A DNA stretch of 54,571 nucleotides, taken from the NCBI GenBank assembly GCA_964514305.1, contig CAZEQD010000010.1, positions 1-54,571 on the forward strand. Direction: 5' to 3'. The notes under the pieces are model-generated. The model ran no database searches. It had not been told where the DNA came from and saw only the letters and a program-made list of their open reading frames with translations. Below are positions 6,921 through 15,809 of the stretch, in pieces. Every line of letters starts with the position of its first letter. The stretch's first letter is position 1. This stretch comes from CAZEQD01 sp964514305. Lineage in GTDB: Bacteria; Acidobacteriota; Aminicenantia; Aminicenantales; Aminicenantaceae. Position numbers and translations under genes: made by a program.

Positions 6921-7856
6921 TTATTTTTGGCCTTCAATTAAATCCAGCACATTGGCTGAATCCCGCCATTTTTCTTTGACTTTGACGCTCAAGTCTAAAA
7001 ATAACTTAGCTCCTAAAATAGATTCCATCTCTCGACGGGCTTCGCTGCCGATGGTCTTTATCAACTTGCCTTGATGGCCGATAATGATGCGGCGGTGGTT
7101 GTCCTTCTCGACAAAGATGCTGGCTTTTATATATTTTCTTTCCTTTGGGCTATCTTCAGAGGAAGATTCCACTCCTTTTAAGCCTTGAGGTCTGGGGGGT
7201 GGCCTGTCTTCCATTCTTTCAATGTAAACGGCCGTGACAAAGGGAAGTTCTTCCCTGACGTATTTTAGGAGCTTTTCCCTTATGATTTCTGACAGCAGAA
7301 ATTTCTGGGATTGGTCAGAGATTTCTTCCTCTGCATAAATTTTTTCAGCTTCTGGCAGATAGTCATAAATTTTTTCCTCCAGGATATCAAGGTTTATGCC
7401 TTTTAAGGCTGAGATAGGGATGATTTCTTTGAAATCGAGCAAATCCTTATAGTTATCAATGAGAGGAAGAATTTTTTCTTTTTTAACTATGTCCACTTTG
7501 TTAATGAGTAAAATAATAGGGGTTGAGATTTTTTTTAAGGTATCAATTACAAATTGATCGCCATGGCCGAATCGTAGAGAAGCATCTATAAGAAGACAGA
7601 TAAGGTCAGATGTTTCGAGCGAAGAGTAAACAATATTCATCATCCTTTTATTCAATTTGTGGAGGGGCTTATGGATGCCAGGATTATCAACAAAAATAAT
7701 CTGGCCTTTCTGGGTAGTTTTTATGCCTAAGATGCTGGTCCGAGTTGTTTGAGGTTTGTCAGAGATAATAGCAATTTTTTTCCCTAGGATTTTGTTAAGA
7801 AGGGTAGATTTGCCTACATTGGGGCGGCCAATTAGAGCTACATAACCTACTTTCAT
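6921..7856 (-). CDS. era: GTPase Era
   Basis: A 311-residue Era-type GTPase that helps mature 16S rRNA and the 30S subunit. G motifs are GRPNVGKST (10-18), TTRT, DNPG (57-60), NKVD (119-122) and SALKG (149-153). A C-terminal KH domain follows (RRIIIGHQGKLIKTIGSEARREME...VKVKEKWRDS). Two oddities are visible. The G3 motif is DNPG instead of the usual DTPG. A polar, Pro/Ser-rich insertion of about 19 residues (about 223-241) lies just before the KH strand IKASIFVE. It is the last gene after phoH-pgpH-ybeY-corC, a classic grouping, but a 146-bp gap with repeats separates it from corC. Confidence 0.96.
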   Translation of the reverse strand: MKVGYVALIGRPNVGKSTLLNKILGKKIAIISDKPQTTRTSILGIKTTQKGQIIFVDNPGIHKPLHKLNKRMMNIVYSSLETSDLICLLIDASLRFGHGDQFVIDTLKKISTPIILLINKVDIVKKEKILPLIDNYKDLLDFKEIIPISALKGINLDILEEKIYDYLPEAEKIYAEEEISDQSQKFLLSEIIREKLLKYVREELPFVTAVYIERMEDRPPPRPQGLKGVESSSEDSPKERKYIKASIFVEKDNHRRIIIGHQGKLIKTIGSEARREMESILGAKLFLDLSVKVKEKWRDSANVLDLIEGQK

Positions 7857-7921
7857 TGAAATTTCTTTGCCTGAAGTGAAGCTAAATTTTACTACATTTG
7901 GCTCTTTGGAGGAAGGGCTGA

Positions 7922-8015
7922 CGGTCTGCTGAGGACAGCAAACCCTACTGAGAGCAGACCCTCCAGATTGCTGTTTACATCTTGCATTTTACATCTCACG
8001 TTTTACGTCTTACGG
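7922..8015 (-). repeat. heptad array plus GTAG-type palindromes between corC and era
   Basis: On the minus strand units such as CGTAAGA, CGTAAAA, CGTGAGA and TGTAAAA (8015-7973) run through the corC stop codon. They are followed by GGAGGGTCTG (7964-7955) and by GTAG plus the palindrome GGTTTGCTG/CAGCAGACC (7948-7923). The palindrome pairs over 9 bp with one G-T wobble and a 4-base loop. REP elements linked to RAYT transposases typically start with GTAG or GGAG. Confidence 0.7.
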
Positions 8016-9232
8016 TTATGAGGCTTTTTTATTTTTAATTTTCTTATTCTTTTCTGGCCAACATCAAGCACTTCGAAAGAAAGGTCCTTAATCTGGAATT
8101 TTTCTCCTTTTTGAGGGAAGCGGCCTAGATGGTGGGTGATGAGACCGCTGACTGTAATATATTCATCTTGAGCTAAATCGAGTTCAAAAATCTCTTCTAG
8201 TTTCTCCACTTCAGCTTCGCCACTGACGATATACTCAAAAGGACCTTTCTCTATAATTTGAGCCTCGTCTATATCATATTCATCTTTTATTTCACCCACA
8301 ATTTCCTCAACCAGATCTTCCATGGTTACTAAACCGGAAACACCACCGTGTTCGTCGACAACAATGGCTAGCTTTTGCTTTCTCTTTTGAAATTCATTCA
8401 GTAATTCAGCTACTTTCATTGATTCTGGAACAAAATAGACAGGCCTTATTAAAGGGATAATTGGCTCATTTTTGTATTTGTCTTCAGCATATTTGAGCAA
8501 ATCTTTAGCAATAACCATGCCTTCAATGTTATCGATTCGATCTTTATAAACAGGAATGCGTGAGTGTTTTTCTTTAATGACTAAATCTCTGAGTTTTTTA
8601 ATAGAAGCTTCCTTGTTTATACAAATCATCTCAATTCGGGGAGTCATTATTTCTTTGACAATAGTATCACCGAATTCAACTACACTTTTTAGAAGTCTTC
8701 CTTCTTCTTTTTCAATAATACCTTCTTCCTCGGCTTCATTAATAAAGGCTTGAATTTCTCCATCTGAAGTTTCATGGATTGGCTCTTCTTCTTTTTCTGA
8801 GACTTTGGCTCTCGCCAGAAAAAGAAAAGGCTTGGCCAGAAGATAGGGAAATTTGTAGGAGGGGAGGAGGATGTCAAGAATTTTATTTTTACCTAAAGAA
8901 TTCAGCCATCGAGGTAAAATATCAAAGAAGAAAATGTAGACTGCTAGAGAAATGAGAAATAGCCAAAGGGGCCAAAATTTTGATTGAGGGAAAACCAGAT
9001 AGAGATAAATAAGAAAAGCGACAATGAAGAGAATTCGTACATATTCGACTGCAATCTTGAGTTCGTCATAGATACTGAGAATTTTCTCTCGAAATGATTT
9101 TTCTTTTTCTTCCAGGAAACGGCTGAGGGATATCCTAGAAAATGATCTTAGGGTTATATTAAAGAGAGAGAAGACAAAGGCAGCTATGAAACTTAGAGTC
9201 AGGCCTGCCGCCTTCAAATATTCAATTTCCAT
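8003..9232 (-). CDS. CorC/HlyC-family membrane protein with paired CBS domains
   Basis: A 409-residue inner-membrane protein of the CNNM/CorC type. The first 150 residues contain hydrophobic segments (LTLSFIAAFVFSLFNITL, VRILFIVAFLIYLYLVF, LWLFLISLAVYIFFF) corresponding to the DUF21 region. GEIQAFINEAEEEGIIEKEE and two CBS domains follow (EIMTPRIEMICI..., VDEHGGVSGLVTMEDLVEEIVGEI), then a CorC_HlyC C-terminal domain. The family is tied to magnesium/cobalt efflux or resistance; the exact role is uncertain. It overlaps ybeY by 11 bp. The last codons (RKT and the stop) are made of heptad repeat units. Confidence 0.9.
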   Translation of the reverse strand: MEIEYLKAAGLTLSFIAAFVFSLFNITLRSFSRISLSRFLEEKEKSFREKILSIYDELKIAVEYVRILFIVAFLIYLYLVFPQSKFWPLWLFLISLAVYIFFFDILPRWLNSLGKNKILDILLPSYKFPYLLAKPFLFLARAKVSEKEEEPIHETSDGEIQAFINEAEEEGIIEKEEGRLLKSVVEFGDTIVKEIMTPRIEMICINKEASIKKLRDLVIKEKHSRIPVYKDRIDNIEGMVIAKDLLKYAEDKYKNEPIIPLIRPVYFVPESMKVAELLNEFQKRKQKLAIVVDEHGGVSGLVTMEDLVEEIVGEIKDEYDIDEAQIIEKGPFEYIVSGEAEVEKLEEIFELDLAQDEYITVSGLITHHLGRFPQKGEKFQIKDLSFEVLDVGQKRIRKLKIKKPHNRKT

Positions 9233-9647
9233 TGTATCCTTCTAAAACAACCTTTTTTATTTTAGCCTCTTCCTCTTCAATGCCTTGGGAATGTTCATAG
9301 CCAAGCAGGTGGAGAAAGCCATGAATAGTCAGCAGTTCCAGTTCTCTTTCCAGGCCATGTTTTTGGGAAAAACACTGCTTAAAGGCCTGGGGAACAGAGA
9401 TAATAATATCGCCCAAATAGTATTTTCCATCGGTTCCTTTTTCTCGAAGCGGAAAGCTGAGGACATCGGTAGCTGAATTCCTTTTCAAAAATTGCCGGTT
9501 AAGTCTTTTTATTGTTTTATTACCAACCAAGACAAGAGAAAGTTCTGGGTTAGGTAGCTTGTAATATTTTATTAGCCTTGTCAATAGAGCTTTAAACTTG
9601 CGGGTGTTGACCCAATATTTACGCTGTTGATTTACTATTTGGACCAT
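9222..9647 (-). CDS. ybeY: endoribonuclease YbeY
   Basis: A 141-residue zinc-dependent RNase for 16S rRNA 3'-end maturation and ribosome quality control. The diagnostic motif HGFLHLLGYEH is present near residue 113, with all three zinc-binding histidines. RNSATDVLSFPL and LGDIIIS are the other family signatures. It overlaps the end of pgpH by 29 bp and corC by 11 bp, so the genes are translationally linked. The grouping with phoH and era is very common and fits a ribosome-assembly role. Confidence 0.95.
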   Translation of the reverse strand: MVQIVNQQRKYWVNTRKFKALLTRLIKYYKLPNPELSLVLVGNKTIKRLNRQFLKRNSATDVLSFPLREKGTDGKYYLGDIIISVPQAFKQCFSQKHGLERELELLTIHGFLHLLGYEHSQGIEEEEAKIKKVVLEGYNGN

Positions 9648-11991
9648 TAGGTTTTATTGTCTTAGGAGTTTTTTTCTTTTTCTTTACTTCAAACTCAAAG
9701 CCTGGATATTCTATTCGCCGCTGATAAATCGTATCTAAGCTGGCCAAGAAAGAATCAGCTATTTTTCTTAAATCCCGGAGCGAAAAGTCACAATCATCAA
9801 GCTGTCCATCTTGGAGATAATTATTGAATATTTCAGTGATGACTCTCTTGAAATTAGCTTTAGTCGGAGATTTTAAACTCCGAGAGGCAGCTTCTACAGA
9901 ATCAGCCAGCATGATTAGAGCTGCTTCTTTAGTTTGAGGTTTAGGGCCCATATATCTGTAACTTTCTTCTCCTATTTTTTGGCTTTGCGACTCATATTTT
10001 TCTTTGGCTTTCTCATAAAAATACCTTACTAATGAAGTACCATGATGTTGTTCTATAATGTCTCTAATTTTCTTAGGGAGTTTGAGCTTTTTTGCTTGTT
10101 CCAGACCTTCTTTAACGTGATTGATTATGACAAGGCTGCTCATACTTGGTTTAAGAGCTTTGTGCATGTCTGGATTGCGGGCTCTGTTTTCAATGAAATA
10201 TTCTGGTCTTTTGATCTTGCCAATATCGTGGTAGAGGGCTCCAGCTTTTACCAGCATAGGATCCAGGTTAATAGCTTTAGCAGCGTTTTCTGCTAAGGAA
10301 GAGACTATAAGCGAGTGATGATAGGAGCCTGGAGCTTCTATAGCCATTTTCTTGAAAATAGGTAGATCTGAATTGGTTAGCTCCAACAGCTTACTTTGGG
10401 TAATAAAGCCGAATATGTGTTCAAAAACTGGCAAGAAGACAAAAGCTAAAGCTGCACTAAAGATTCCTCCTAATACCCCCATTAGCAGTTCGCTAGTAAA
10501 GAGGTGCCAGGAGCCAATTCTCTCTCGAATAAGATGGATAGTTATAATGATAAAGACATTTATTGGGGCTATGACAAAGAGGCCAGCTCGAAAAGGAGTG
10601 GTCCTTTTCTGGCGGCCATAATATTTAATTCCATAGATAGCTGCAAATCCTCCGATTAGACAGAAAATCACGAAATAAAAATTAGCTTTAAAGAGATACC
10701 CAACCAGAAGGCTGTTAAGAACGGCGAAAATAATGGCCACCGGATTGCTGGTAAGAAAAGAAAAGAGAAGGACACCAAATTGATAGGGGAAGGCATATTT
10801 ATAGCTATCTTTAAAAGTTAAGAGTGAAAAACTACTATTTTGGCTGAACGTCTCAGCTAAAAGAAGAGATAATTTGTAGAAAAGAAGACTAAGGATAAGG
10901 GTTGTCCCCATCATTAAGAAGTTTTTTTGGGCCTGAGATTGAGCTAGAAGAGATTTTAAGTAGTACCAAAGAGTCAGAAAAAGAAGGCTGAAGAGCAAAA
11001 ATGTTCCTAAAAAGTTAGTTAGCCAGGTAGGTTTAGCCTCCAGGTTTTGGTTGATAATTTGAATTTGCTTGAGAGCTTCTGGTGTGACTTCGTCTCCTTT
11101 GCGGACAATAACTTTACCTTTTTTGATGGTATAAAAAACTGTTTCCACTCGATTTTTAGCTTCATTCTTTCGAGCTTCTGTTTCCAGCGGGTTATAGGTT
11201 ACATTGGGGGAAATGAAAAGGTAGGAAAGGCTGGCCAGGACCGATTTTTCTGTTCGATTTAATTCCAGCTGGTTGATTTCTTTAGATAATAACTGTTTGC
11301 CCTTTTCGATATCAAGAATTTCATTAATTTTTATATGTCTTTCGTTTTGGGGGCCTAAAACTAGATCCAGTCCTCTTTCCTGTTCGCCGTGAATGAAGAG
11401 ATTTTTAGAAAGAATAATACCCATCTTTAAAAATTTGCCCATCAGGTTAATTAAATTATCTTCAATAATTGGTGAAAACTTCAGTTTTGCTAAAGCGCGT
11501 ACTGTTGTTGAGGAAATTTCCAGTCCGTACTTATCAGCACACATTTTTTGGAGATCAGCTATTTTGTGGCTGGTTAAAGGTTGTTGAATCAAGTCTCTTC
11601 CTGCGGTAAAAAATGCTCTGATTTTTTCTTCTGTATTGAGAAAGACATTCTGGTCCAGATTATAAACAGGCAGAACGGCTTCGGCTGCCTCCATCTTTCT
11701 TTTTTCTGTAGTTTCTTTATCTTCAATGGTTAAATCAAGAGGAGCGACAATATCTGAGGAGGCTATTTCCCCAACTTGCAGTTGAGGCAATGATTTTGAG
11801 GGTAAATAAGAGATAAGATATGATAAAATGGCGACAAAAATAACCAGGAATAAAAAAGGACTTTGAATAAGTTTCTTAAAGAGATTCAGTTTTGATTCCT
11901 TTTTAGGAGAGGGTAAAAGAGGTTTCTGTTTAGAACCGCGTCCACCTTGACTCTTGAAAAAGTTGAGATTTTTAAAAGAGATGGAATTCAT
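9619..11991 (-). CDS. pgpH: 7TM-HD phosphohydrolase, PgpH family
   Basis: A 790-residue membrane protein. Known PgpH proteins hydrolyse the second messenger c-di-AMP. The order is an N-terminal TM segment (about residues 46-66), an extracytoplasmic 7TMR-HDED domain beginning LQVGEIASSDIVAPLDL, a block of about seven TM helices (about 330-540), and a cytoplasmic HD domain. The HD domain has GSYHHSLIVSSLAENAA and GALYHDIGKIKRPEYF, so the metal-binding His/Asp set is intact. The C-terminal tail is basic (KKKKKTPKTIKP). The gene lies 5 bp after phoH. No di-adenylate cyclase is in the window. Confidence 0.9.
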   Translation of the reverse strand: MNSISFKNLNFFKSQGGRGSKQKPLLPSPKKESKLNLFKKLIQSPFLFLVIFVAILSYLISYLPSKSLPQLQVGEIASSDIVAPLDLTIEDKETTEKRKMEAAEAVLPVYNLDQNVFLNTEEKIRAFFTAGRDLIQQPLTSHKIADLQKMCADKYGLEISSTTVRALAKLKFSPIIEDNLINLMGKFLKMGIILSKNLFIHGEQERGLDLVLGPQNERHIKINEILDIEKGKQLLSKEINQLELNRTEKSVLASLSYLFISPNVTYNPLETEARKNEAKNRVETVFYTIKKGKVIVRKGDEVTPEALKQIQIINQNLEAKPTWLTNFLGTFLLFSLLFLTLWYYLKSLLAQSQAQKNFLMMGTTLILSLLFYKLSLLLAETFSQNSSFSLLTFKDSYKYAFPYQFGVLLFSFLTSNPVAIIFAVLNSLLVGYLFKANFYFVIFCLIGGFAAIYGIKYYGRQKRTTPFRAGLFVIAPINVFIIITIHLIRERIGSWHLFTSELLMGVLGGIFSAALAFVFLPVFEHIFGFITQSKLLELTNSDLPIFKKMAIEAPGSYHHSLIVSSLAENAAKAINLDPMLVKAGALYHDIGKIKRPEYFIENRARNPDMHKALKPSMSSLVIINHVKEGLEQAKKLKLPKKIRDIIEQHHGTSLVRYFYEKAKEKYESQSQKIGEESYRYMGPKPQTKEAALIMLADSVEAASRSLKSPTKANFKRVITEIFNNYLQDGQLDDCDFSLRDLRKIADSFLASLDTIYQRRIEYPGFEFEVKKKKKTPKTIKPNGPNSKSTA

Positions 11992-11996
11992 TAGCT

Positions 11997-12944
11997 TTAT
12001 TGAGCTTTGGCCTCAGCTTTTTGATAAGCTTTTATTATTTTTTGGACAAGAGGATGCCTGACTACATCCTTATGGTTGAAATGGACAACTGCTATTTCTT
12101 TGATTGAAGACAGAATTTTTAGAGCATGCAAAACCCCGGATTTTTTAGGCTGAGGAAGATCAATCTGGGTGATATCGGCTGTAACTACCAGTTTGGAATC
12201 GAAGCCAGCTCGGGTTAGAATCATCTTCATCTGTTCTTTGGTTGTATTTTGGGCTTCGTCAAGGATGATGAAGGATGAGTTTAAGGTTCGGCCTCTCATA
12301 TAAGCTAAGGGAGCAATTTCTATAATATCTTTATCGATAAGGCGGTTAGCTTGCTCGGATTGGGCTAAATCAAACAGAGCATCATAAAGAGGCCGGAGGT
12401 AAGGATTTATTTTTTGATACATATCTCCTGGGAGAAATCCCAGCTTCTCGCCAGCTTCGACGGCCGGCCGGGTGAGGATAATTCGATTGACAAGTTTGTT
12501 TTGAAGGAAAGAAAGTGCCATGGCCATGGCTAAATAAGTCTTTCCTGTGCCGGCTGGTCCGATGCCAAAAACCAGGTCATACTCCTTGATAGCCCGAATA
12601 TATTCCTGTTGATTAAGGCTTTTAGGAGTGACCGACTTCCTGGAAAAATTAAGGGCCTGAGCTGGGAAGAATCTTTCCAGTTGCTGGGTCTGGCCTTCTT
12701 CTAATAAATCAAGAGCAATGTTGAAGTCTTCTTCTTTCAATCGATATCCCTTTTTTTCAAGTTCTCTCATTTTATTAAAATAATACTTGGCAAATTCAAC
12801 CTTGTCAGGCTGACCATCGATAAGGATTGTATCCCCTCGAACAGAAAGAGAAATTCCCAGCCTTTTCTCCAGCTTTCTTAGGTTTTTATCCAGAACACCA
12901 GAGAAAGAGTTTTTTTTAGCATAGGGGAGTTCGATTTTTTCCAT
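11997..12944 (-). CDS. phoH: PhoH-family ATPase
   Basis: A 315-residue PhoH-like (YbeZ-type) P-loop ATPase, thought to act with YbeY in RNA processing. Walker A is GPAGTGKT (129-136), Walker B region is FIILDEAQN, and TRPAVEAGEKLGFLPGD is the family signature. The N-terminal 60 residues look like the KH-like region seen in many members. It is the first gene of the phoH-pgpH-ybeY-corC-era unit, and a promoter is visible just upstream. Confidence 0.94.
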   Translation of the reverse strand: MEKIELPYAKKNSFSGVLDKNLRKLEKRLGISLSVRGDTILIDGQPDKVEFAKYYFNKMRELEKKGYRLKEEDFNIALDLLEEGQTQQLERFFPAQALNFSRKSVTPKSLNQQEYIRAIKEYDLVFGIGPAGTGKTYLAMAMALSFLQNKLVNRIILTRPAVEAGEKLGFLPGDMYQKINPYLRPLYDALFDLAQSEQANRLIDKDIIEIAPLAYMRGRTLNSSFIILDEAQNTTKEQMKMILTRAGFDSKLVVTADITQIDLPQPKKSGVLHALKILSSIKEIAVVHFNHKDVVRHPLVQKIIKAYQKAEAKAQ

Positions 12945-12988
12945 ATCATAAAGTGAGGGATATAAAAATGATCATTTTGTTTATATAA

Positions 12989-13017
12989 AATAAACAATAA
13001 ATAAAAGGATTTGTCAA
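12989..13017 (-). promoter_or_regulatory. promoter of the phoH operon
   Basis: On the minus strand TTGACA (+ strand 13012-13017) is followed after exactly 17 bp by TTTATT (12989-12994). It is the only strong match in the gap. It lies just outside the nested inverted-repeat element, so that element does not interrupt it. Confidence 0.5.
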
Positions 13018-13027
13018 GTTGCCACCG

Positions 13028-13245
13028 GCTCTATAACAAAAAGTGGGTAATATACATATAATAGCCAGCAGACGGGGTCAGACCTTCATAAGTTTCATAA
13101 ATTATGCTTCTCTATTGATATATTTCGTCGGTTTGTAGGGGACAAAAGTTACTAAAATTATTGTAAGAGTTAGAGTTATGAAACTTATGAAGGTCTGACC
13201 CCACCGGCACATAAGCATCAATAACCCCACTTTTTGTTATAGAGC
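13028..13245. repeat. nested inverted-repeat element, non-coding
   Basis: Two perfect inverted repeats are nested around a 75-bp core. The outer pair is GCTCTATAACAAAAAGTGGG (13028-13047) with its complement at 13226-13245. The inner pair, 27 bp long (13074-13100 and 13176-13202), begins GGGGTCAGACC and ends TTTCATAA. CCACCGGC is also directly repeated (13022-13029, 13201-13208). No open frame of note lies inside. The layout suggests a MITE-like or REP-doublet element mobilised in trans. The rest of the 451-bp gap between phoH and 13396 shows only the phoH promoter and a ribosome-binding site (AGGAGA) for the next gene. Confidence 0.75.
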
Positions 13246-13395
13246 AGTTGCCGCCAGTGCTCTTCCAGCCAGAATGCTTGAAAAAAAGACTGAGCTGGTG
13301 TATAAATCTTATTCATGTTAAGGCTTTAATTTAAGGTAAGCTTTTTACTTTAACTGTACTTTTTAAATAAAATAATGATTCGATAGGAGAAAAAA

Positions 13396-13611
13396 ATGGA
13401 AAAAGAATTTATGACCATTTCCATACCTACCTCTTTGCACAAGAAAATAGAGGAGAAGATTAAAGGTTCAGAAATTACCTCTGTTTCTAGCTACATAACC
13501 AAGGTTTTGAGAGAGAGCCTTTCCCAGCAAGAAAAAACCGAAGATCCGTTGAGCAAAGAAGAAGAAGAAAAAGTAAAGGAGAGGCTAAAGGCTTTAGGAT
13601 ATATAGATTAG
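13396..13611 (+). CDS. small ribbon-helix-helix-like protein
   Basis: A 71-residue protein. Residues 5-45 (FMTISIPTSLHKKIEEKI...SVSSYITKVLRESLSQQ) have the beta-strand/helix/helix pattern of CopG/Arc-type DNA-binding proteins. The C-terminal third is highly charged and ends KERLKALGYID. ATG 13396 follows TAGGAGA. No toxin gene lies beside it, so an antitoxin role is not favoured. It heads the sat-like, phosphatase-like and cysC genes and could regulate them, which is inference. The closing LGYID also ends the APS kinase in the same cluster. Confidence 0.6.
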   Translation: MEKEFMTISIPTSLHKKIEEKIKGSEITSVSSYITKVLRESLSQQEKTEDPLSKEEEEKVKERLKALGYID

Positions 13612-13732
13612 AGATAATACAGGAAGAGAGGAAAAAGTAAAAATTAAAGGCGAAGAATAATTAAGAAGATAGATAAGCTGTAGATTATAGAAGAGGAGCC
13701 ATAAATATTATTTTTAGTTTTAGGAGACAAAA

Positions 13733-14267
13733 ATGAGTGCCCTCATGGCGGGAGATTGATCAATAGAGTTCTTAAGGGTGAAGAAAAAGAGCTTGCTTTA
13801 GAGAAAGTGAAAAATTTGCCTTTTTTTAGAAACTTAGCCATGATTTAATAAGTGATGTAGAAAACACTGCTTTTGGAGTTTTCAGTCCTTTAGAAGGATT
13901 TTTGGTAAAGAAAGATTATTAAGACGTATTAAATTAGATAAGATTGACTAACGATTTATGCTGGACAAATCCCATTGTCCTAGATGTAGATAGAGACAAA
14001 GCTGATAGCTTATTTATAAATCCTGTTATTGGACGTAAAAAGAAGGGAGATTTCAAGGATGAAGTTATTCTTGCTTCTTATGAGGAACTTATCAGAAATT
14101 ATTATTTAAATGAAAAAACATACCCTCATCCTGCCTCAGATCATATTAATTTTTCTGGGAGTAAAATCAAGGAGATGCTATTGGAGGGGAAAATACCTCC
14201 GCCGGAGTTAATGAGACCGGAGGTAGCTAAAATCATCATCAGCTTTGATCATCCTTTTATTGAATAG
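13733..14267 (+). pseudogene. sat: decayed ATP sulfurylase (sulfate adenylyltransferase)
   Basis: Fragments of Sat lie in order but in different frames. From 13741 the frame reads PHGGRLINRVLKGEEKELAL. From 13839 it reads HDLISDVENTAFGVFSPLEG and stops at 13920. From 13941 it reads RLTNDLCWTNPIVLDV and then continues straight into INPVIGRKKKGDF, later joining to DHINFSGSKIKEMLLEGK and PPPELMRPEVAKI. Intact Sat is close to 390 residues. Here two internal blocks are gone, including the regions with the ATP-binding H-x-x-H and GRDHAG motifs. The gene cannot make an active enzyme. The original start was probably ATG 13733 after TAGGAGA. It directly precedes a phosphatase-superfamily gene and cysC. 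Confidence 0.88.
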
Positions 14268-14281
14268 GAAGGGAGGTTTTT

Positions 14282-15658
14282 ATGGATAAAAAATTATTAG
14301 TTATCGGTTTAGATTGTGCTCCACCTGAGATTGTTTTTGATAGGAGAGAGGAACTACCCGTTCTGAGGGAGCTAGTCGAAAATGGCCTTTATGGCAAGCT
14401 GCGAAGTTCTGATCCTCCAATTACCATCCCTGCCTGGATGGTCATGTGTACAGGCAGAGATCCAGGCCGATTAGGTCTTTATGGCTTTCGCCACCGCAAA
14501 AACTATTCTTATCGAGATATCTGGATTGCCACTTCTCAGTCTATTAAGGAAAAAACAGTCTGGGATTTTATTGGAGAACAAGGGGGAGAAAGTTGCCTGG
14601 TAAGCATTCCGCCCACCTATCCCCCCCGGCCAGTTGCTGGCAATCTAATAAGCTGCTTCATTACTCCTGGCCGGGATAAGGAATATACTTATCCTCCTTC
14701 CCTCAAACAGGAAATTGAAGCCAAATTTGGACCTTATATTTTTGATGTAGTTTTCCGGACAGATGAAAAAGATAAGCTGCTTGACCAAATTTACCAGATG
14801 ACGGCCAAAAGGTTTGAAGTTCTTAATTATCTTATTCGCCATAAAAAATGGGATTTTTTTATGTTTGTCGAAATAGGAGTAGATAGAATTCAACATGCTT
14901 TCTGGAGATATATGGACCATGACCACCATCTTTATGTTGAGGGTAACAAATATGAAACTGCCATAATTGATTATTATAAATATCTGGATAAAAAACTAGG
15001 AGAGCTGCTTTCCAATATCGACCAGAAAACATCGGTTTTAGTTGTTTCTGATCATGGAGCAAAGAGAATGAAAGGGGCCTTTTGTATTAATGAATGGTTA
15101 ATAGAACAGGGGTATTTGATGGCTAAAGAAGAGCCAGGGGCACCAATAAGTTTGGATAGAGTTGAAATTGATTGGGCACGTTCCAAAGCTTGGGGTTGGG
15201 GTGGTTATTATGCTCGAGTTTTTCTTAACATCGATGGTCGAGAGAGTCAGGGGATTATACCCGCCGAAAATTATGAAAAAGAAAGAGAGCAATTAATTGA
15301 AAAGTTAAGGTCTATTAAAGGTCCTAAGGGAGAGGTCTGGAAGAACAAGATAATAAAGCCCCAGGAGTTTTTCCCTGAAACCAGGGGAGATTATCCCGAT
15401 TTGATGGTTTATTTTGATGATTTATATTGGCGCTCTGCTGGTACCTTAGGGCATGGAACCAAGTATCTTTTAGAGAATGATACAGGCCCTGATGATGCGG
15501 TTCATGCTCAAGATGGTATTTATATTTTGTACGATCCTCAGCATCCGGTTAATATGAGAAAAGATGCTAATATTTTAGATATTACCCCAACTATACTTCA
15601 CACCATGGGCACACCCATTCCTGAGGATTTAGAGGGGAAAGTGATTAATAAAGAGTAA
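14282..15658 (+). CDS. alkaline-phosphatase-superfamily phosphodiesterase-like protein
   Basis: A 458-residue soluble protein of the type I phosphodiesterase/nucleotide pyrophosphatase group. It keeps the metal-site residues: VIGLDC at the N-terminus, the nucleophile segment PPITIPAWMVMCTGRDPG, GVDRIQHAFW, VVSDHGA and TLGHGT. No signal peptide is visible, so it should act in the cytoplasm. It starts 14 bp after the decayed sat, with AGGGAGG ahead of the ATG. Its place between sat and cysC suggests a link to sulfate activation or to a sugar nucleotide; the substrate is unknown. The last residues (INKE) and stop are formed by heptad repeat units. Confidence 0.8.
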   Translation: MDKKLLVIGLDCAPPEIVFDRREELPVLRELVENGLYGKLRSSDPPITIPAWMVMCTGRDPGRLGLYGFRHRKNYSYRDIWIATSQSIKEKTVWDFIGEQGGESCLVSIPPTYPPRPVAGNLISCFITPGRDKEYTYPPSLKQEIEAKFGPYIFDVVFRTDEKDKLLDQIYQMTAKRFEVLNYLIRHKKWDFFMFVEIGVDRIQHAFWRYMDHDHHLYVEGNKYETAIIDYYKYLDKKLGELLSNIDQKTSVLVVSDHGAKRMKGAFCINEWLIEQGYLMAKEEPGAPISLDRVEIDWARSKAWGWGGYYARVFLNIDGRESQGIIPAENYEKEREQLIEKLRSIKGPKGEVWKNKIIKPQEFFPETRGDYPDLMVYFDDLYWRSAGTLGHGTKYLLENDTGPDDAVHAQDGIYILYDPQHPVNMRKDANILDITPTILHTMGTPIPEDLEGKVINKE

Positions 15659-15702
15659 GGAGTGAAGAGTAAAGAGTTTTAAGTTTAAGGCTTAAGGTTG
15701 AA
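15648..15702 (+). repeat. degenerate heptad array at the phosphatase-like gene stop
   Basis: Seven-base units (AGTGAAG, AGTAAAG, AGTTTTA, AGTTTAA, GGCTTAA, GGTTGAA) begin inside the last codons and continue past the TAA at 15656. The direction is the same as the gene. The rest of the gap to cysC shows nothing recognisable. Confidence 0.75.
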
Positions 15703-15809
15703 GGAAAGAAATAGATAGGGAAAAATGATAGGTTTACTGGCCAACATCATGGTTTAAAATTAAAATAAGAAATGCGAATTTCCACAGCTAGAAAAGGAGA
15801 GAATTTAAA

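Noticed and set aside
13028..13245. Intrinsic terminator or tRNA-like RNA in the nested repeats
   Set aside because: The spacing between arms is too large for a simple terminator and there is no cloverleaf; a mobile or REP-like element explains it better.
13396..13611. Antitoxin of a toxin-antitoxin pair
   Set aside because: No toxin-like gene lies on either side; the next gene is the decayed sat.
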